From the NCBI RefSeq assembly GCF_039536245.1, contig NZ_BAAAYN010000029.1, positions 52,878 to 116,877 of the forward strand: a stretch of DNA of 64,000 bases, given 5' to 3'. Positions 25,435 to 33,550 of the stretch are shown here, piece by piece (the first letter of the stretch is position 1; every line of letters begins with the position of its first letter). The translations under genes were made by a program, and so were the position numbers. Below the pieces are notes generated by a model. It made no database searches. It worked only from the letters and a program-made list of their open reading frames with translations, and was not told the DNA's origin. The stretch is from Cryptosporangium minutisporangium (lineage in GTDB: Bacteria > Actinomycetota > Actinomycetes > Mycobacteriales > Cryptosporangiaceae).

Positions 25435-26286
25435 TCAGCGCAGGTTCCGCTGGCGGACCTCCCAGTCCGCGTCCTGGCAGAGTCCGCAGGCCGGGCCGAC
25501 GAACTGTGCGGCCGCGGTCTGGCTGCCCTTGAGCTGCCAGTCGAGCCAGGCCGTGCCGACGACGGCGAACTCGCCCCCGTTCGGCTGCCCGAAGGTGCCG
25601 TAGTGACCGGCTCCGTTCAGCGCACCGAAGAACGCCGGGGTGGACGCGGGCAGCTTGCCGAAGTCGTCCACGGCGTTCGCGTAGGCGATGTCGGTCGGGC
25701 CGCCGTTGAGGTACGCCACCGGGCGCGTGAGGTTGCGCAGTGCGAGCTTGGTCCCGGTGCCGAACAGGCCGCTGTTCCAGACGACGGTCGTCGTGATCCG
25801 GCGGTCACCGGAGACCTCGATCGCCTCCAGGCCGCCGCAGGACTGGCCCATCACGGCGATCTTCGTGGTGTCGAGCTTGCCGCGGTACTTGCTACCCAGC
25901 CGGCTGTTCTCCCGGACCGCCCAGTCGATGCTCTGGGTCAGCCAGGACGCGCTCGTCTGACCGCTGCCGCCCGGCAAGCCGTTGGCCACGACCAGGTAGC
26001 CGCGGGACGCGATCTCCGACAGGAAGTTCTCGAACCAGGTGCCGTCGGCGCGGCAGGCTCCGTTGCCCCAGACGACGATCGGCAGCCGCGGAGCGGTCGC
26101 CAGGTCGGTCGGGCGGTAGATCGTATGGTTGCGCAGCGTCCGGTCGGTCTCGTACAGCGCGGGGTACGGGCCGGAGCCGGTGGCCGCAACGCTCGGAACC
26201 GGCGCGAGCCCGGCACCGGCGAACACGGCGACGGTCAGGGTCGCGACGGCGACGAGTAATCGCCGGGGGAGTCGGGGCGCTCTCAT
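25435..26286 (-). CDS. Secreted alpha/beta hydrolase
   Basis: Exported hydrolase of 283 residues. Residues 1-34 are a signal peptide (two arginines, hydrophobic core, then SVAATG). The catalytic serine is in MGQSCGGLEAI, with Asp in NGGPTDIAYANAVDDF and His in GAGHYGTFG; the oxyanion region is VVWGNGACRADG. Four cysteines, two near the C-terminus (GPACGLCQD), could form disulfides. The fold resembles cutinase/PET-hydrolase-like and chlorophyllase-like esterases. The ATG at 26286 follows GAGGAGG. The substrate, perhaps a polyester or lipid ester, is not determinable. Confidence 0.85.
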   Translation of the reverse strand: MRAPRLPRRLLVAVATLTVAVFAGAGLAPVPSVAATGSGPYPALYETDRTLRNHTIYRPTDLATAPRLPIVVWGNGACRADGTWFENFLSEIASRGYLVVANGLPGGSGQTSASWLTQSIDWAVRENSRLGSKYRGKLDTTKIAVMGQSCGGLEAIEVSGDRRITTTVVWNSGLFGTGTKLALRNLTRPVAYLNGGPTDIAYANAVDDFGKLPASTPAFFGALNGAGHYGTFGQPNGGEFAVVGTAWLDWQLKGSQTAAAQFVGPACGLCQDADWEVRQRNLR

Positions 26287-26523
26287 GGGTCCTCCTCGGG
26301 TCGGATCGTCGTCGGACAGTTCCCGTGACGATCGGGCATCGATGGCAGATGAATAGTCCGCCACAGGGCCCATAAAAGGGGGCATATGGGCACGCCGGTC
26401 GTCGAAATTGGGTGGTTTTGCCGATGCTGCTGCCCACCGCGTCCGACCGGCTGCGGCGGAGACGTTCGGCGGCGCGCGGTTTCGGTTACTCCGGTAACAG
26501 GTGCTGTCTTCCGGGGAGTCGAT

Positions 26524-26901
26524 ATGAGCGTGTATCTCCTGGCCGTGGTCCTGGTCCTGCTCGGGTACGCGGCGTGGCAGGGCGTCCGGCGGACCCGCGA
26601 CGCGAAGGCCGTGCCGCACTGGACCACCGCAGCCGCGGTCGGCGTCGCGGCGTTGTTATTGGAGGCGCACGCGCTGACCGCGCTGATCGGCAGCGGGGTG
26701 GACTGGACGTACCAGGTGCTGGCGATCGTCGCGTTCGGACTGATCGCCCCGACGACGATCGCGTGGGGCATCGTCGGCTCGCTCTGGCTGCACCACCGGG
26801 CCCAGGACGCCGCGCCCCGGCGGGAGGCGGCGTCCGCGCGGCGTCACCGGGACGCCCGCGCGCTGATGAACGCGCCCACCCAGCGCATGCGCCACATCTG
26901 A
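26524..26901 (+). CDS. Small membrane protein of unknown function
   Basis: A 125-residue protein that I cannot place in a named family. Three hydrophobic helices are visible (YLLAVVLVLLGYAAW; TTAAAVGVAALLLEAHALTA; QVLAIVAFGLIAPTTIAWGI), followed by a basic cytoplasmic tail rich in Arg. The ATG at 26524 has GGGGAG upstream. Its stop codon is embedded in a complex hairpin region that precedes the CadD-like gene. Confidence 0.65.
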   Translation: MSVYLLAVVLVLLGYAAWQGVRRTRDAKAVPHWTTAAAVGVAALLLEAHALTALIGSGVDWTYQVLAIVAFGLIAPTTIAWGIVGSLWLHHRAQDAAPRREAASARRHRDARALMNAPTQRMRHI

Positions 26902-26946
26902 CGCCCAGCGCGTTCCCTTGACGCCAAGGATGATGTGGCGCTGGGC
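26891..26946 (+). terminator. Two competing hairpins after the small membrane protein gene
   Basis: GCCCAGCGC (26903-26911) pairs with GCGCTGGGC (26938-26946), enclosing a smaller stem CCTTG/CAAGG. An alternative stem pairs GCCACATC (26891-26898, inside the upstream gene's last codons) with GATGTGGC (26932-26939). The two share 26938-26939. It may be a plain terminator or an attenuator for the CadD-like gene 90 bases downstream. Confidence 0.45.
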
Positions 26947-27037
26947 TCGCTAGGACGAGCCCTTCGCCGCATCGTTCGGCTGCGCCCGAGTGGGCCGTAG
27001 GCTGCCGGGGCGGAATCGGGCGGGGGGAAGGCGCGGC

Positions 27038-27652
27038 GTGGAGCTCTCCGTGCTGGGGCAGGCGGCCGGCATGTTCGCCGCGACCAACGTCGACGACCTG
27101 CTGGTCCTCGCGGTCTTCTTCGGCCAGGCCACGGCCGGCCGGGCGACGCGCGGCGGTGCCTGGCGCGTCGTGGCCGGTCAGTACCTCGGCTTCCTCGGCA
27201 TTCTCGCGGTCGCCGTCATCGGGGCGCTCGGCGCCGGCCTGCTGCCCGAGGCCGTCGTCCCCTACCTCGGACTGCTGCCGCTGGCGCTGGGCGTCCGCGC
27301 CGCGATCAGCGCGTGGCGGGAGCGCCGCGACGGCGCGGCGCCGGACGACCCCGCCGAGGTCTCCGGCGGAGGCCCCGGTGCCTGGCAGGTCGCCGCGGTC
27401 ACGTTCGCGAACGGCGGCGACAACCTTGGCGTGTACGTACCGGTGTTCACCGTCGCCGGGATCGGCGGGACGGCGGTCTACGCGGTGGTGTTCCTGATCG
27501 GAGTGGCGGTGTGGTGCGCGGCCGGATGGTTCCTGGCCACCCGGCCGCTGATCGCTGCCGCGCTGTCCCGCTGGGGACACGTCGTTCTGCCGGTGGTGCT
27601 CATCGGGATCGGCCTGGCGATCCTCGTCGAGGGCGGCGCGTTCGGTCTCTGA
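27038..27652 (+). CDS. CadD-family (cadmium resistance transporter-like) membrane protein
   Basis: A 204-residue membrane protein with about six helices in two related halves, each with an Asp/Asn motif: AATNVDDLLVLAVFFGQ near residue 14 and FANGGDNLGVYVPVF near residue 129. This duplicated N-x-D-N/D pattern identifies the CadD / LysE-like family. It may export divalent metal ions or small solutes. The GTG at 27038 follows GGGGGAAGG. A 25-bp tandem duplication covers its stop codon. Confidence 0.82.
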   Translation: MELSVLGQAAGMFAATNVDDLLVLAVFFGQATAGRATRGGAWRVVAGQYLGFLGILAVAVIGALGAGLLPEAVVPYLGLLPLALGVRAAISAWRERRDGAAPDDPAEVSGGGPGAWQVAAVTFANGGDNLGVYVPVFTVAGIGGTAVYAVVFLIGVAVWCAAGWFLATRPLIAAALSRWGHVVLPVVLIGIGLAILVEGGAFGL

Positions 27653-27691
27653 CCGGGGCCCAGCCTTCGGTCTCTGACCGGGGGCCCAGCC
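27641..27691. repeat. 25-bp tandem duplication spanning the cadD-like stop codon
   Basis: TTCGGTCTCTGACCGGGGCC plus CAGCC (27641-27665) is repeated at 27666-27691 with one extra G. The first copy contains the last codons and stop of the CadD-like gene. The second, with the following bases, can form a stem CTGACC/GGTCAG (27674-27699), which may act as a terminator between the convergent genes. Confidence 0.88.
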
Positions 27692-27695
27692 CGGG

Positions 27696-28010
27696 TCAGT
27701 GGAAGATCTTCAGTCCGACGATGCCCGCGGCGACGAGCAGCAGGCAGACGATCCGGGCCGGACTCGTCGACTCGCCGAGCACGGCCATGCCGACCGCCGC
27801 GGTGCCCAACGCGCCGATGCCCACCCAGACCGCGTAGCCGGTACCGACCGGGATGGTCCGCAGCGCGTAACCGAGACCGCCCATGCTCAGCACGAGCGCG
27901 ACCCCGAAGATCGCCGTCGGAACGAGACGGCTGAAGCCGGCGCTCTTCTCCAGCGCGATCGCCCAGACGGTCTCCAACACGCCGGACAGCACCAGTACGA
28001 CCCAAGCCAT
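27696..28010 (-). CDS. gdx: SMR-family guanidinium exporter (Gdx/SugE type)
   Basis: Small multidrug resistance protein of 104 residues with four membrane helices, working as an antiparallel dimer. The key Glu in helix 1 is in SGVLETVWAIALEKSAGFSR. Helix 3 carries GTGYAVWVGIGALGTA and helix 4 VAAGIVGLKI, matching the SugE/Gdx subtype rather than broad-range EmrE. Gdx proteins export guanidinium in exchange for protons. The assignment is strongly supported by a guanidine-III-like riboswitch directly upstream, ending about 18 bases before the ATG at 28010. Confidence 0.92.
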   Translation of the reverse strand: MAWVVLVLSGVLETVWAIALEKSAGFSRLVPTAIFGVALVLSMGGLGYALRTIPVGTGYAVWVGIGALGTAAVGMAVLGESTSPARIVCLLLVAAGIVGLKIFH

Positions 28011-28028
28011 GACGACACACCTCGGTAA

Positions 28029-28072
28029 GCCGTCGTCTTTGCAGAACCGGGTACGACGCGCACTCGTCCGGG
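28029..28072 (-). promoter_or_regulatory. Guanidine-III (ykkC-III) riboswitch in front of the SMR exporter gene
   Basis: Reading leftwards, the leader has CCGGACGAG, then GTCGTACCCGG, then an A-rich joint and AGACGACGG, the conserved order of the guanidine-III class. CCGG pairs with the second CCGG, and CGTCGT pairs with ACGACG to give the pseudoknot. The same GACGAC (28037-28032) can instead pair with GTCGTC (28016-28011) lying directly before the ATG, with the GAGG ribosome site in the loop. This suggests a switch in which guanidine frees the translation start. I identified the class by eye from its consensus. Confidence 0.82.
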
Positions 28073-28107
28073 ACCACCGGGTGCGGTGGTGACAGGATCG
28101 AGCGTAG

Positions 28108-28770
28108 CTAGTTAGCGCGGTTATGCAACCGTTCGTTGCTCAGATCACCATTGTCGGTTTCGGGCACCCGCTCGGTCGCCGCGACCAGGTGCGGCCACAC
28201 GCGGGCGGCCAGACGCTCCGGCGAGTCCGGGGTGTCGTGCCGCAGCCAGTCGACGACGATGCCGACGAGCGCCCCCGCGATCAGCGCGTAGATCGGGTCG
28301 TCGGGCGCCGTTCCCGGTCCACCCGCGGCGCGCGGTGCCACCTCGGCGGCGAGCCGCAGGTTGGCGCGGGTCGCGGCTCGGAGCCGGTGCACGAGGTGGT
28401 TGATGACCCGGGCGCTGCCGTCCGGCCCGAGCAGCGAGCGGTAGAGCGGCGCGTGGTTGGCGAAGTGCGTGAACACCGGAACCAGCGGATTGTCCACCGG
28501 CACGGTCTCCTCCACGAGCCCCGGATCGGCGAGCGGCAGCCCCTGGACCAGCTCGTCGAAGAGCAGCGTGCACGCGGCCGCCGCGACGTCGTGCACGTCC
28601 AGGTAGTGCTCGTAGAACGTCGACCGGCTGAGGCCGGCCTGCTTGGTGATGTCGGAGACCGAGATCTGCGCGAGGTCCTTCACCGCGACGAGGTCCAGCA
28701 GGGCTCGCTCCAGCGCCTGCCGTGAGCGGCGAGCCCGGGGATCCTTCGGCTCACCGCCGTCCTTCGACAC
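28108..28770 (-). CDS. TetR-family transcriptional regulator of the P450 operon
   Basis: A 220-residue repressor with an N-terminal helix-turn-helix (ALLDLVAVKDLAQISVSDIT, KQAGLSRSTFYEHYLDVHDV) and a C-terminal TetR_C domain (PLYRSLLGPDG). The start is the GTG at 28770, which has AGGGAG upstream; the longer open frame lacks family sequence. It is the third gene after the P450 and ferredoxin on the same strand, so it probably autoregulates the operon through the palindrome at 30306-30329. Confidence 0.88.
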   Translation of the reverse strand: MSKDGGEPKDPRARRSRQALERALLDLVAVKDLAQISVSDITKQAGLSRSTFYEHYLDVHDVAAAACTLLFDELVQGLPLADPGLVEETVPVDNPLVPVFTHFANHAPLYRSLLGPDGSARVINHLVHRLRAATRANLRLAAEVAPRAAGGPGTAPDDPIYALIAGALVGIVVDWLRHDTPDSPERLAARVWPHLVAATERVPETDNGDLSNERLHNRAN

Positions 28771-28870
28771 GCCGCTCCCTGTCCCGGTCGGACCCCGATC
28801 GGCATCCAGTCCCTGCCGACCCCGTCCGACGATGGTACGTGGGCGGGGCCGACCGGCCAGGGACGGGTGG

Positions 28871-29065
28871 TCAGTCCTCCGCGAGCCGCAGCGCCAGGGT
28901 GGGGCATCCGGCGACGGCCGCGCGGACGGCGTCCACCTGATCGGGAGTGACGTCGTCGGCGAGAACCAGCAGGCCGCCGTCGTCATCGATCTCGAAGTGG
29001 TCCGGCGCCGCGGCCTCGCAGAGGCCGAGACCGGTGCACTTCTCGAAGTCCACGACGATCTTCAT
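28871..29065 (-). CDS. Ferredoxin of the [3Fe-4S] type
   Basis: A 64-residue electron carrier starting MKIVVDFEKC. Only three cluster cysteines are present (Cys10, Cys16 in CTGLGLC, and Cys54 in GCPTLAL), the pattern of actinobacterial [3Fe-4S] ferredoxins that serve cytochromes P450. It lies 11 bases downstream of the P450 gene on the same transcript and should pass electrons to it. No ferredoxin reductase gene is nearby. Confidence 0.93.
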   Translation of the reverse strand: MKIVVDFEKCTGLGLCEAAAPDHFEIDDDGGLLVLADDVTPDQVDAVRAAVAGCPTLALRLAED

Positions 29066-29076
29066 GCTCCCTGCCC

Positions 29077-30273
29077 TCACGGAATGCGGACCGGGAGCTT
29101 GTCCCAGCCGCGGACGGTCGAGGTCGACGAGAGCTGGGCGGACGACAGGTCGACGTCCCAGACCGGGAACCGCTTCAGCATCTCCTCCAGCGCGACCCGG
29201 CCCTCCAACCGGGCGAGGGCGTTCCCCAGGCAGAAGTGGATACCGCCGCCGAACGCCATGTGCAGGAGGTCGCGGCGGTGGATGTCGAACGCCTCGGGGT
29301 TCTCGAAGCGCTCCTCGTCGCGGTTGGCGGCGGCGATCAGCGCCATCATGATGCTGCCGGCCGGCACGGTGGTTCCGCGGACCTCGACGTCCCGGGTGAC
29401 GTACCGGCTCATGAAGTGGCCGGGCGCCTCCATCCGCAGGATCTCCTCGATCGCGTTCGGGATCAGCGAGTGGTCGGCGGCCAGCTCCGCGCGCTGGTCG
29501 GGGTGTTCGGCCAGCAGCTTGGTGGTCCAGCCGATGAGCCGGCCGGTGGTCTCGTTGCCTGCGCCGGCCAGCACGGTCACGTAGAGCACGACCTCCTGCC
29601 GGGTGAGGTTCCGGACCGTGCCGGTCTCGTCCTCGAACTCGACCTGCAGGAGCTGGCTGATGATGTCGTCGGAGAGGTTGGCCGCGCGCCAGTCCACGTA
29701 CTCCGCGAACGCCTGGCCGTCCAGCAGCGTCTGGTCGGTGTTCATCGGCGCGCCGGCCTCGGTGCGCAGTGATTCGTCCACCGCGTCGCGGACGGCCTCC
29801 TGTGCGGACTCCGGAATGCCGAGCAGCATGCTGATCGCCCGCATCGGCACCTGGTTGCCCAGCTCGGCGATGATGTCGAACTCGCGCGCTCCGACGAGCG
29901 GGTCGAGCGAGCGGGCGCAGAACTGGCGGATCTTCGGCTCGATCGCGATGATGCGCTTCGGCGTGAAGACCCTGGAGAGCAGCCGCCGGTGCAACGGATG
30001 GACCGGCGGGTCCTCGAAGATCAGGACGCCGGACGGCACCTCGATGTCGGCCTGGATGATCTCCAGGATGTCGCCCTTCGCGCTGCTGTACGTCTCGTGG
30101 TCCTGCAGGACGGCCGAGACGTCCGCGAAGCGGCTCACCGCGTAGAAGCCGATCTCCGCGTTGTGGTAGAGCGGCGCCTCGTTGCGCAGGCGGCGGTAGA
30201 CGGGGTACGGGTCGCCCACGATCTCCTGGTCGTACGGGCTGAAATGCACCTCGTCCGTTGCGGTTGTGGTCAC
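29077..30273 (-). CDS. Cytochrome P450
   Basis: Soluble bacterial P450 of 398 residues. The heme-binding loop is FGGGIHFCLGNALARLEG with the thiolate Cys near 348; the I-helix oxygen-activation motif is LAGAGNETTG and the K-helix ExxR is EEILR. It would hydroxylate a small lipophilic substrate with electrons from the adjacent ferredoxin. The GTG at 30273 follows GGGAG. A perfect 11-bp-arm palindrome 33 bp upstream suggests repression by the co-transcribed TetR protein. The CYP family cannot be assigned by eye. Confidence 0.95.
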   Translation of the reverse strand: MTTTATDEVHFSPYDQEIVGDPYPVYRRLRNEAPLYHNAEIGFYAVSRFADVSAVLQDHETYSSAKGDILEIIQADIEVPSGVLIFEDPPVHPLHRRLLSRVFTPKRIIAIEPKIRQFCARSLDPLVGAREFDIIAELGNQVPMRAISMLLGIPESAQEAVRDAVDESLRTEAGAPMNTDQTLLDGQAFAEYVDWRAANLSDDIISQLLQVEFEDETGTVRNLTRQEVVLYVTVLAGAGNETTGRLIGWTTKLLAEHPDQRAELAADHSLIPNAIEEILRMEAPGHFMSRYVTRDVEVRGTTVPAGSIMMALIAAANRDEERFENPEAFDIHRRDLLHMAFGGGIHFCLGNALARLEGRVALEEMLKRFPVWDVDLSSAQLSSTSTVRGWDKLPVRIP

Positions 30274-30305
30274 GGTGCGCTCCCTGGCGTGCGGCTCGGG
30301 GACCA

Positions 30306-30329
30306 GTTCTCCGACAACTGTCGGAGAAC
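30306..30329. promoter_or_regulatory. 24-bp palindromic operator of the P450/ferredoxin/TetR operon
   Basis: GTTCTCCGACA and TGTCGGAGAAC are perfect 11-bp arms around AC, 33-56 bp upstream of the P450 start. Length and symmetry are typical of a TetR operator, and the operon encodes a TetR protein. Confidence 0.75.
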
Positions 30330-30472
30330 ACCATGGCAGGTGCGGGCGATGACCGCAATGGGTCCGATTGGGACATCCCGCACGTGCCGCGACCCGGGGC
30401 GCGTTCCGGCGGCCGGCGTGCCGGCGGCCCGCGTTCCGACGCTCGGTGCGCCGGACGCGGGCCGAACCTCCG

Positions 30473-30862
30473 TCAGGCCGGTTCCGGACGCGAGAGGACC
30501 AGCAAGACCGCGACGAGCGTCAGGACGACGCCGACGGCCGCGACGATCACCAGCGGTGCCGGAACGTCCTCGACGAAGAACGCCGGTAACGCGCCGAGCG
30601 CCGAGAAGATCCGCGTTGCGGCGACCACGCGGGCGCCGATCCGGTTGCCGGTCCGCCAGGTGTAGACGGCCGCGGCGAGCGTGATGACGCCCATCACCGC
30701 GCCGACCGCGAGCACGGCGAGCGGCGGACCCGGCTCGTCCGTGTCGACCGGAATCAGCAAGCCGACCAGATCGCCGATGGCGAGCAGACTCGCCAGCACC
30801 AAACCGGCCTTGTTCTTCGTGCTCACCGTGGTTCTGCGATCGGTGACGGTAGCTTCGCTCAT
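30473..30862 (-). CDS. Small four-helix membrane protein of unknown function
   Basis: A 129-residue protein with four predicted membrane helices (GLVLASLLAIGDLVGLLI; LAVLAVGAVMGVITLAAAVY; ATRIFSALGALPAFFV; PLVIVAAVGVVLTLVAVLLV) and short polar loops. The ATG at 30862 has GGAGGGG upstream. It is divergent from the response-regulator gene and could be one of its targets, as small membrane proteins next to two-component systems often are. I recognise no named family with certainty. Confidence 0.7.
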   Translation of the reverse strand: MSEATVTDRRTTVSTKNKAGLVLASLLAIGDLVGLLIPVDTDEPGPPLAVLAVGAVMGVITLAAAVYTWRTGNRIGARVVAATRIFSALGALPAFFVEDVPAPLVIVAAVGVVLTLVAVLLVLSRPEPA

Positions 30863-31020
30863 GGTTCCCCTCCGAACACTCGTGGTGGTGTGGACTCCAG
30901 GGTGTGGCCGGGCCGGTCCCGCGCACACCGGTCCGTCGCCCGGGCCGTCCGGGAATCCGCCCGGGTGATCTAGGGGTGGACTCCGCACCGGCCGGGCACC
31001 GGGGCAGCCATCATCTGAGC

Positions 31021-31674
31021 ATGGAGCCCGTCATTCGCGTGCTGATCGCCGACGACCACCCGGTGGTGCGGCGCGGCATCCGCGCGCTGCTCGCCTCGCT
31101 GCCCGGCATCGAGGTGGTCGGCGAGGCCGCGAACGGCGCGGAGGTACTGCGGGAAGCGCAGCTGACCCGGCCGGACGTCGTCGTGATGGACGTGCAGATG
31201 CCGGAGATGGACGGGATCGTGGCCACCCGGCGGCTCGTCACCCAGCTGCCCGACGTCCCGGTCCTGGTGCTGACGATGTTCGAGGACGACGACACGGTGT
31301 TCGCCGCGATGCGGGCGGGCGCACGCGGCTACCTGCTGAAAGGCGCCGAGCAACAGGACATCCTCGCCGCGGTCCGCTCGGTCGTCGCCGGCCAGATGGT
31401 GATCGGCCCCGGCGTCGCCGGGCGGTTGATCAGCTACCTGAGCACGCCGCCGGCCCGGGGCGTCGTGTTTCCGGAGCTCACGCCGCGCGAGCGGGAGATC
31501 CTCGGCCAGATCGCGCAGGGCCGGTCGAACGGTGCGATCGCCGCCGACCTCCGGCTGGCGCCGAAGACGATCGGCAACCACGTCTCCGCGATCTTCGCGA
31601 AGTTACGGGTGGCGAGCCGGGCCGAAGCGATCGTCCGGGCGCGCGAGGAAGGGCTGGGGAGCGGGTCGGGGTGA
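31021..31674 (+). CDS. LuxR/NarL-family response regulator
   Basis: A 217-residue two-component regulator. The receiver domain (residues 5-120) has the acidic pocket ADDHP, the phospho-acceptor Asp57 in VVVMDVQMPEMDG, the Thr in VLTMFEDDD and Lys in GYLLKGA. The C-terminal LuxR helix-turn-helix (about 150-210) reads LTPREREILGQIAQGRSNGA, IAADLRLAPKTIGNHVSAIF. It precedes its histidine kinase with a GTGA overlap. Unusually for this type the regulator gene comes first. Confidence 0.95.
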   Translation: MEPVIRVLIADDHPVVRRGIRALLASLPGIEVVGEAANGAEVLREAQLTRPDVVVMDVQMPEMDGIVATRRLVTQLPDVPVLVLTMFEDDDTVFAAMRAGARGYLLKGAEQQDILAAVRSVVAGQMVIGPGVAGRLISYLSTPPARGVVFPELTPREREILGQIAQGRSNGAIAADLRLAPKTIGNHVSAIFAKLRVASRAEAIVRAREEGLGSGSG

Positions 31675-33464
31675 CGGGCTCGCTGATCGCGGCGATGGTG
31701 GTCGGCTCCGGCTTCGCGGCGGGCGGAGCGGTGGCGACCACGAGGCGCCCGCGCTCCGGGCCGGCCTGGGTCCTGGTCGTGGTGGCGGCGCTGCTGCTGG
31801 GTGCGCCGGCCGCAGCGGCGTTCGGCGCCGACCGGGCCGCGGGTCTGCTGGTCCTGACGGCGGCGGTCGTGCTGCCGTGCGGAGTGCTGCGGATCGTTCC
31901 CCGCCGACGCCTGCGGCGGGTCCAGCGCGGCCTCGACCTGGCCGTGCTGGCGGGCGGGGTCGTCACGGTCGGTGCGGTGGCGTTCGGCGCCGAGCCGCTC
32001 GGGTCGTGGACCGCCGGGCTCGTCGTCGTGCTCGTGTTCTGCGCCGGGTGGCTGCAGTTCGAGCTGACCAGCGGCGACGAGCGGCGTCAGGTGCTCTGGC
32101 TGGTCGCCGGCGTCGCTGCGTCGGTGCCGCCGACCGCGCTGTTCGGAGTCTGGGCCGACGACGGCTCGCTCAGCGGCGCCGCGATCTCGGTGATCATCGG
32201 GGTGCTCCTCCTGCCGGTGCCGCTCTCGGCGACGATCGCGCTGGTGGCCCCGCGCTGGACGGCCGTGCGGGCGGTGATCAGCCACGCCACGGTGGCGGCG
32301 ACGATGTTCCTGGTGGCGGTCGCGGTCTACAGCGGTGGTGAGGCGCTGGCACGGATCCTGACCGGAGAGGTGCCGCCGCTCACGGTACGGGCGATGCTGG
32401 CGGCCCTGGTCGCCGCCGGATTCGCCCCGGTGCTCGCCCGGGTCCGGGCCGCCTCCGACGAGCTGCTGTTCGGCGGGCGCAGCGACCCGGTCGACACGCT
32501 GACCCGCCTGGGAACCGAGCTGACCGCGGGGTCTGCACCGACCGAGTGGCTGGAGACGCTGCGGTCGGCGCTGGGCGTCCCGGGGATCGTGCTCCGGCGG
32601 GGGAGCGAGGTCGTGGCGTCCTCCGGCCGGGTCGACCCGGCGCGGTGCGCGACGACGCCGCTGCGGGCCGGCCCGGAGCACGTCGGCGATCTCGACGTCG
32701 GTATCCCGGCCGACCAGCTGGCGCTGAGCTCCGCGACCCGCAACGTCGTGCAGCTGGTCGCCGCGCCACTGGCCCAGGCGCTGCACGCGATCCGGCTCAG
32801 CGCCCAGCTCCAGGCCTCCCGCGGCCGGGTGGTCGCGGCGCTGGAGGAGGAGCGTCGCCGGGTGCGGCGGGATCTCCACGACGGGCTGGGCCCGGCGCTC
32901 ACCGGCATCGCCTACAGCGCGGACGCGGCGCGCAACCTGCTCACGGTCGACGCCGTCCAGGCCGAGCAGATCCTCCGCGAGCTGCGGACCGACGCCGGCG
33001 AGGCGATCGCGGAGGTGCGCCGGATCGTCTACGGCATGCGCCCGCGCGCGCTGGACGAACTCGGCCTCGTCGAGGCGGTCCGGCAGCGGGTCCTGCAGCT
33101 GCCGGGCGCGGAGGGCCGGGCGCTGAGCGTGACGATCGTCGCCGGCTCGCTGCCCGACCTCCCGGCCGCCGTGGAGGTGACGGCCTACCGGGTGGCGGTC
33201 GAGGCGGTGACGAACGTGGCCCGGCACGCGGGCGTCGGGGAGGCCCGGGTGGAGTTCGTCCCGGACGGTCGCTGCCTCCGCCTCACGGTGCGCGACGACG
33301 GCCGGTCGGACGGGCCGTGGTCACCCGGGGTCGGGCTGACGTCGATGCGCGAACGCGTCGAGCAGATCGGCGGCGTGCTCACCGCCGGCGCCGGGCCGGA
33401 CGGCGGGGTCGTCGCGGCCGAGTTGCCGCTGGACGTGTATCCCACGGCGGATACCGTCCGTTGA
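31671..33464 (+). CDS. Membrane sensor histidine kinase (HisKA_3 type)
   Basis: A 597-residue sensor kinase. Residues 1-255 contain about eight membrane helices. A GAF-like segment follows, then the HisKA_3 dimerisation domain with the phospho-acceptor His near 403 in RRRVRRDLHDGLGPALTGI, and a HATPase_c domain (AVTNVARHAG, LTVRDDGRS, GVGLTSMRERVEQIGG). It should phosphorylate the overlapping response regulator. The stop codon lies inside an inverted repeat that borders the IclR operator region. The signal sensed is unknown. Confidence 0.94.
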   Translation: MTGSLIAAMVVGSGFAAGGAVATTRRPRSGPAWVLVVVAALLLGAPAAAAFGADRAAGLLVLTAAVVLPCGVLRIVPRRRLRRVQRGLDLAVLAGGVVTVGAVAFGAEPLGSWTAGLVVVLVFCAGWLQFELTSGDERRQVLWLVAGVAASVPPTALFGVWADDGSLSGAAISVIIGVLLLPVPLSATIALVAPRWTAVRAVISHATVAATMFLVAVAVYSGGEALARILTGEVPPLTVRAMLAALVAAGFAPVLARVRAASDELLFGGRSDPVDTLTRLGTELTAGSAPTEWLETLRSALGVPGIVLRRGSEVVASSGRVDPARCATTPLRAGPEHVGDLDVGIPADQLALSSATRNVVQLVAAPLAQALHAIRLSAQLQASRGRVVAALEEERRRVRRDLHDGLGPALTGIAYSADAARNLLTVDAVQAEQILRELRTDAGEAIAEVRRIVYGMRPRALDELGLVEAVRQRVLQLPGAEGRALSVTIVAGSLPDLPAAVEVTAYRVAVEAVTNVARHAGVGEARVEFVPDGRCLRLTVRDDGRSDGPWSPGVGLTSMRERVEQIGGVLTAGAGPDGGVVAAELPLDVYPTADTVR

Positions 33465-33465
33465 A

Positions 33466-33537
33466 CGGACGCATGTCCGCGATGCTGTGAGACGGTAGAG
33501 GCCCGCCGGGCAGCACGGTCCGGTGGACAGCTGTCCG
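33466..33537. promoter_or_regulatory. Two IclR-type operator sites upstream of the iclR-like gene
   Basis: CGGACGCATGTCCG (33466-33479) and TGGACAGCTGTCCG (33524-33537) share the consensus YGGACRNNTGTCCG and lie 58 bp apart upstream of the IclR gene. A third copy precedes the CoA-transferase gene. Recurrence before two genes of one locus supports a role for the local IclR regulator. Confidence 0.68.
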
Positions 33538-33550
33538 GAGGAGCGACGAC

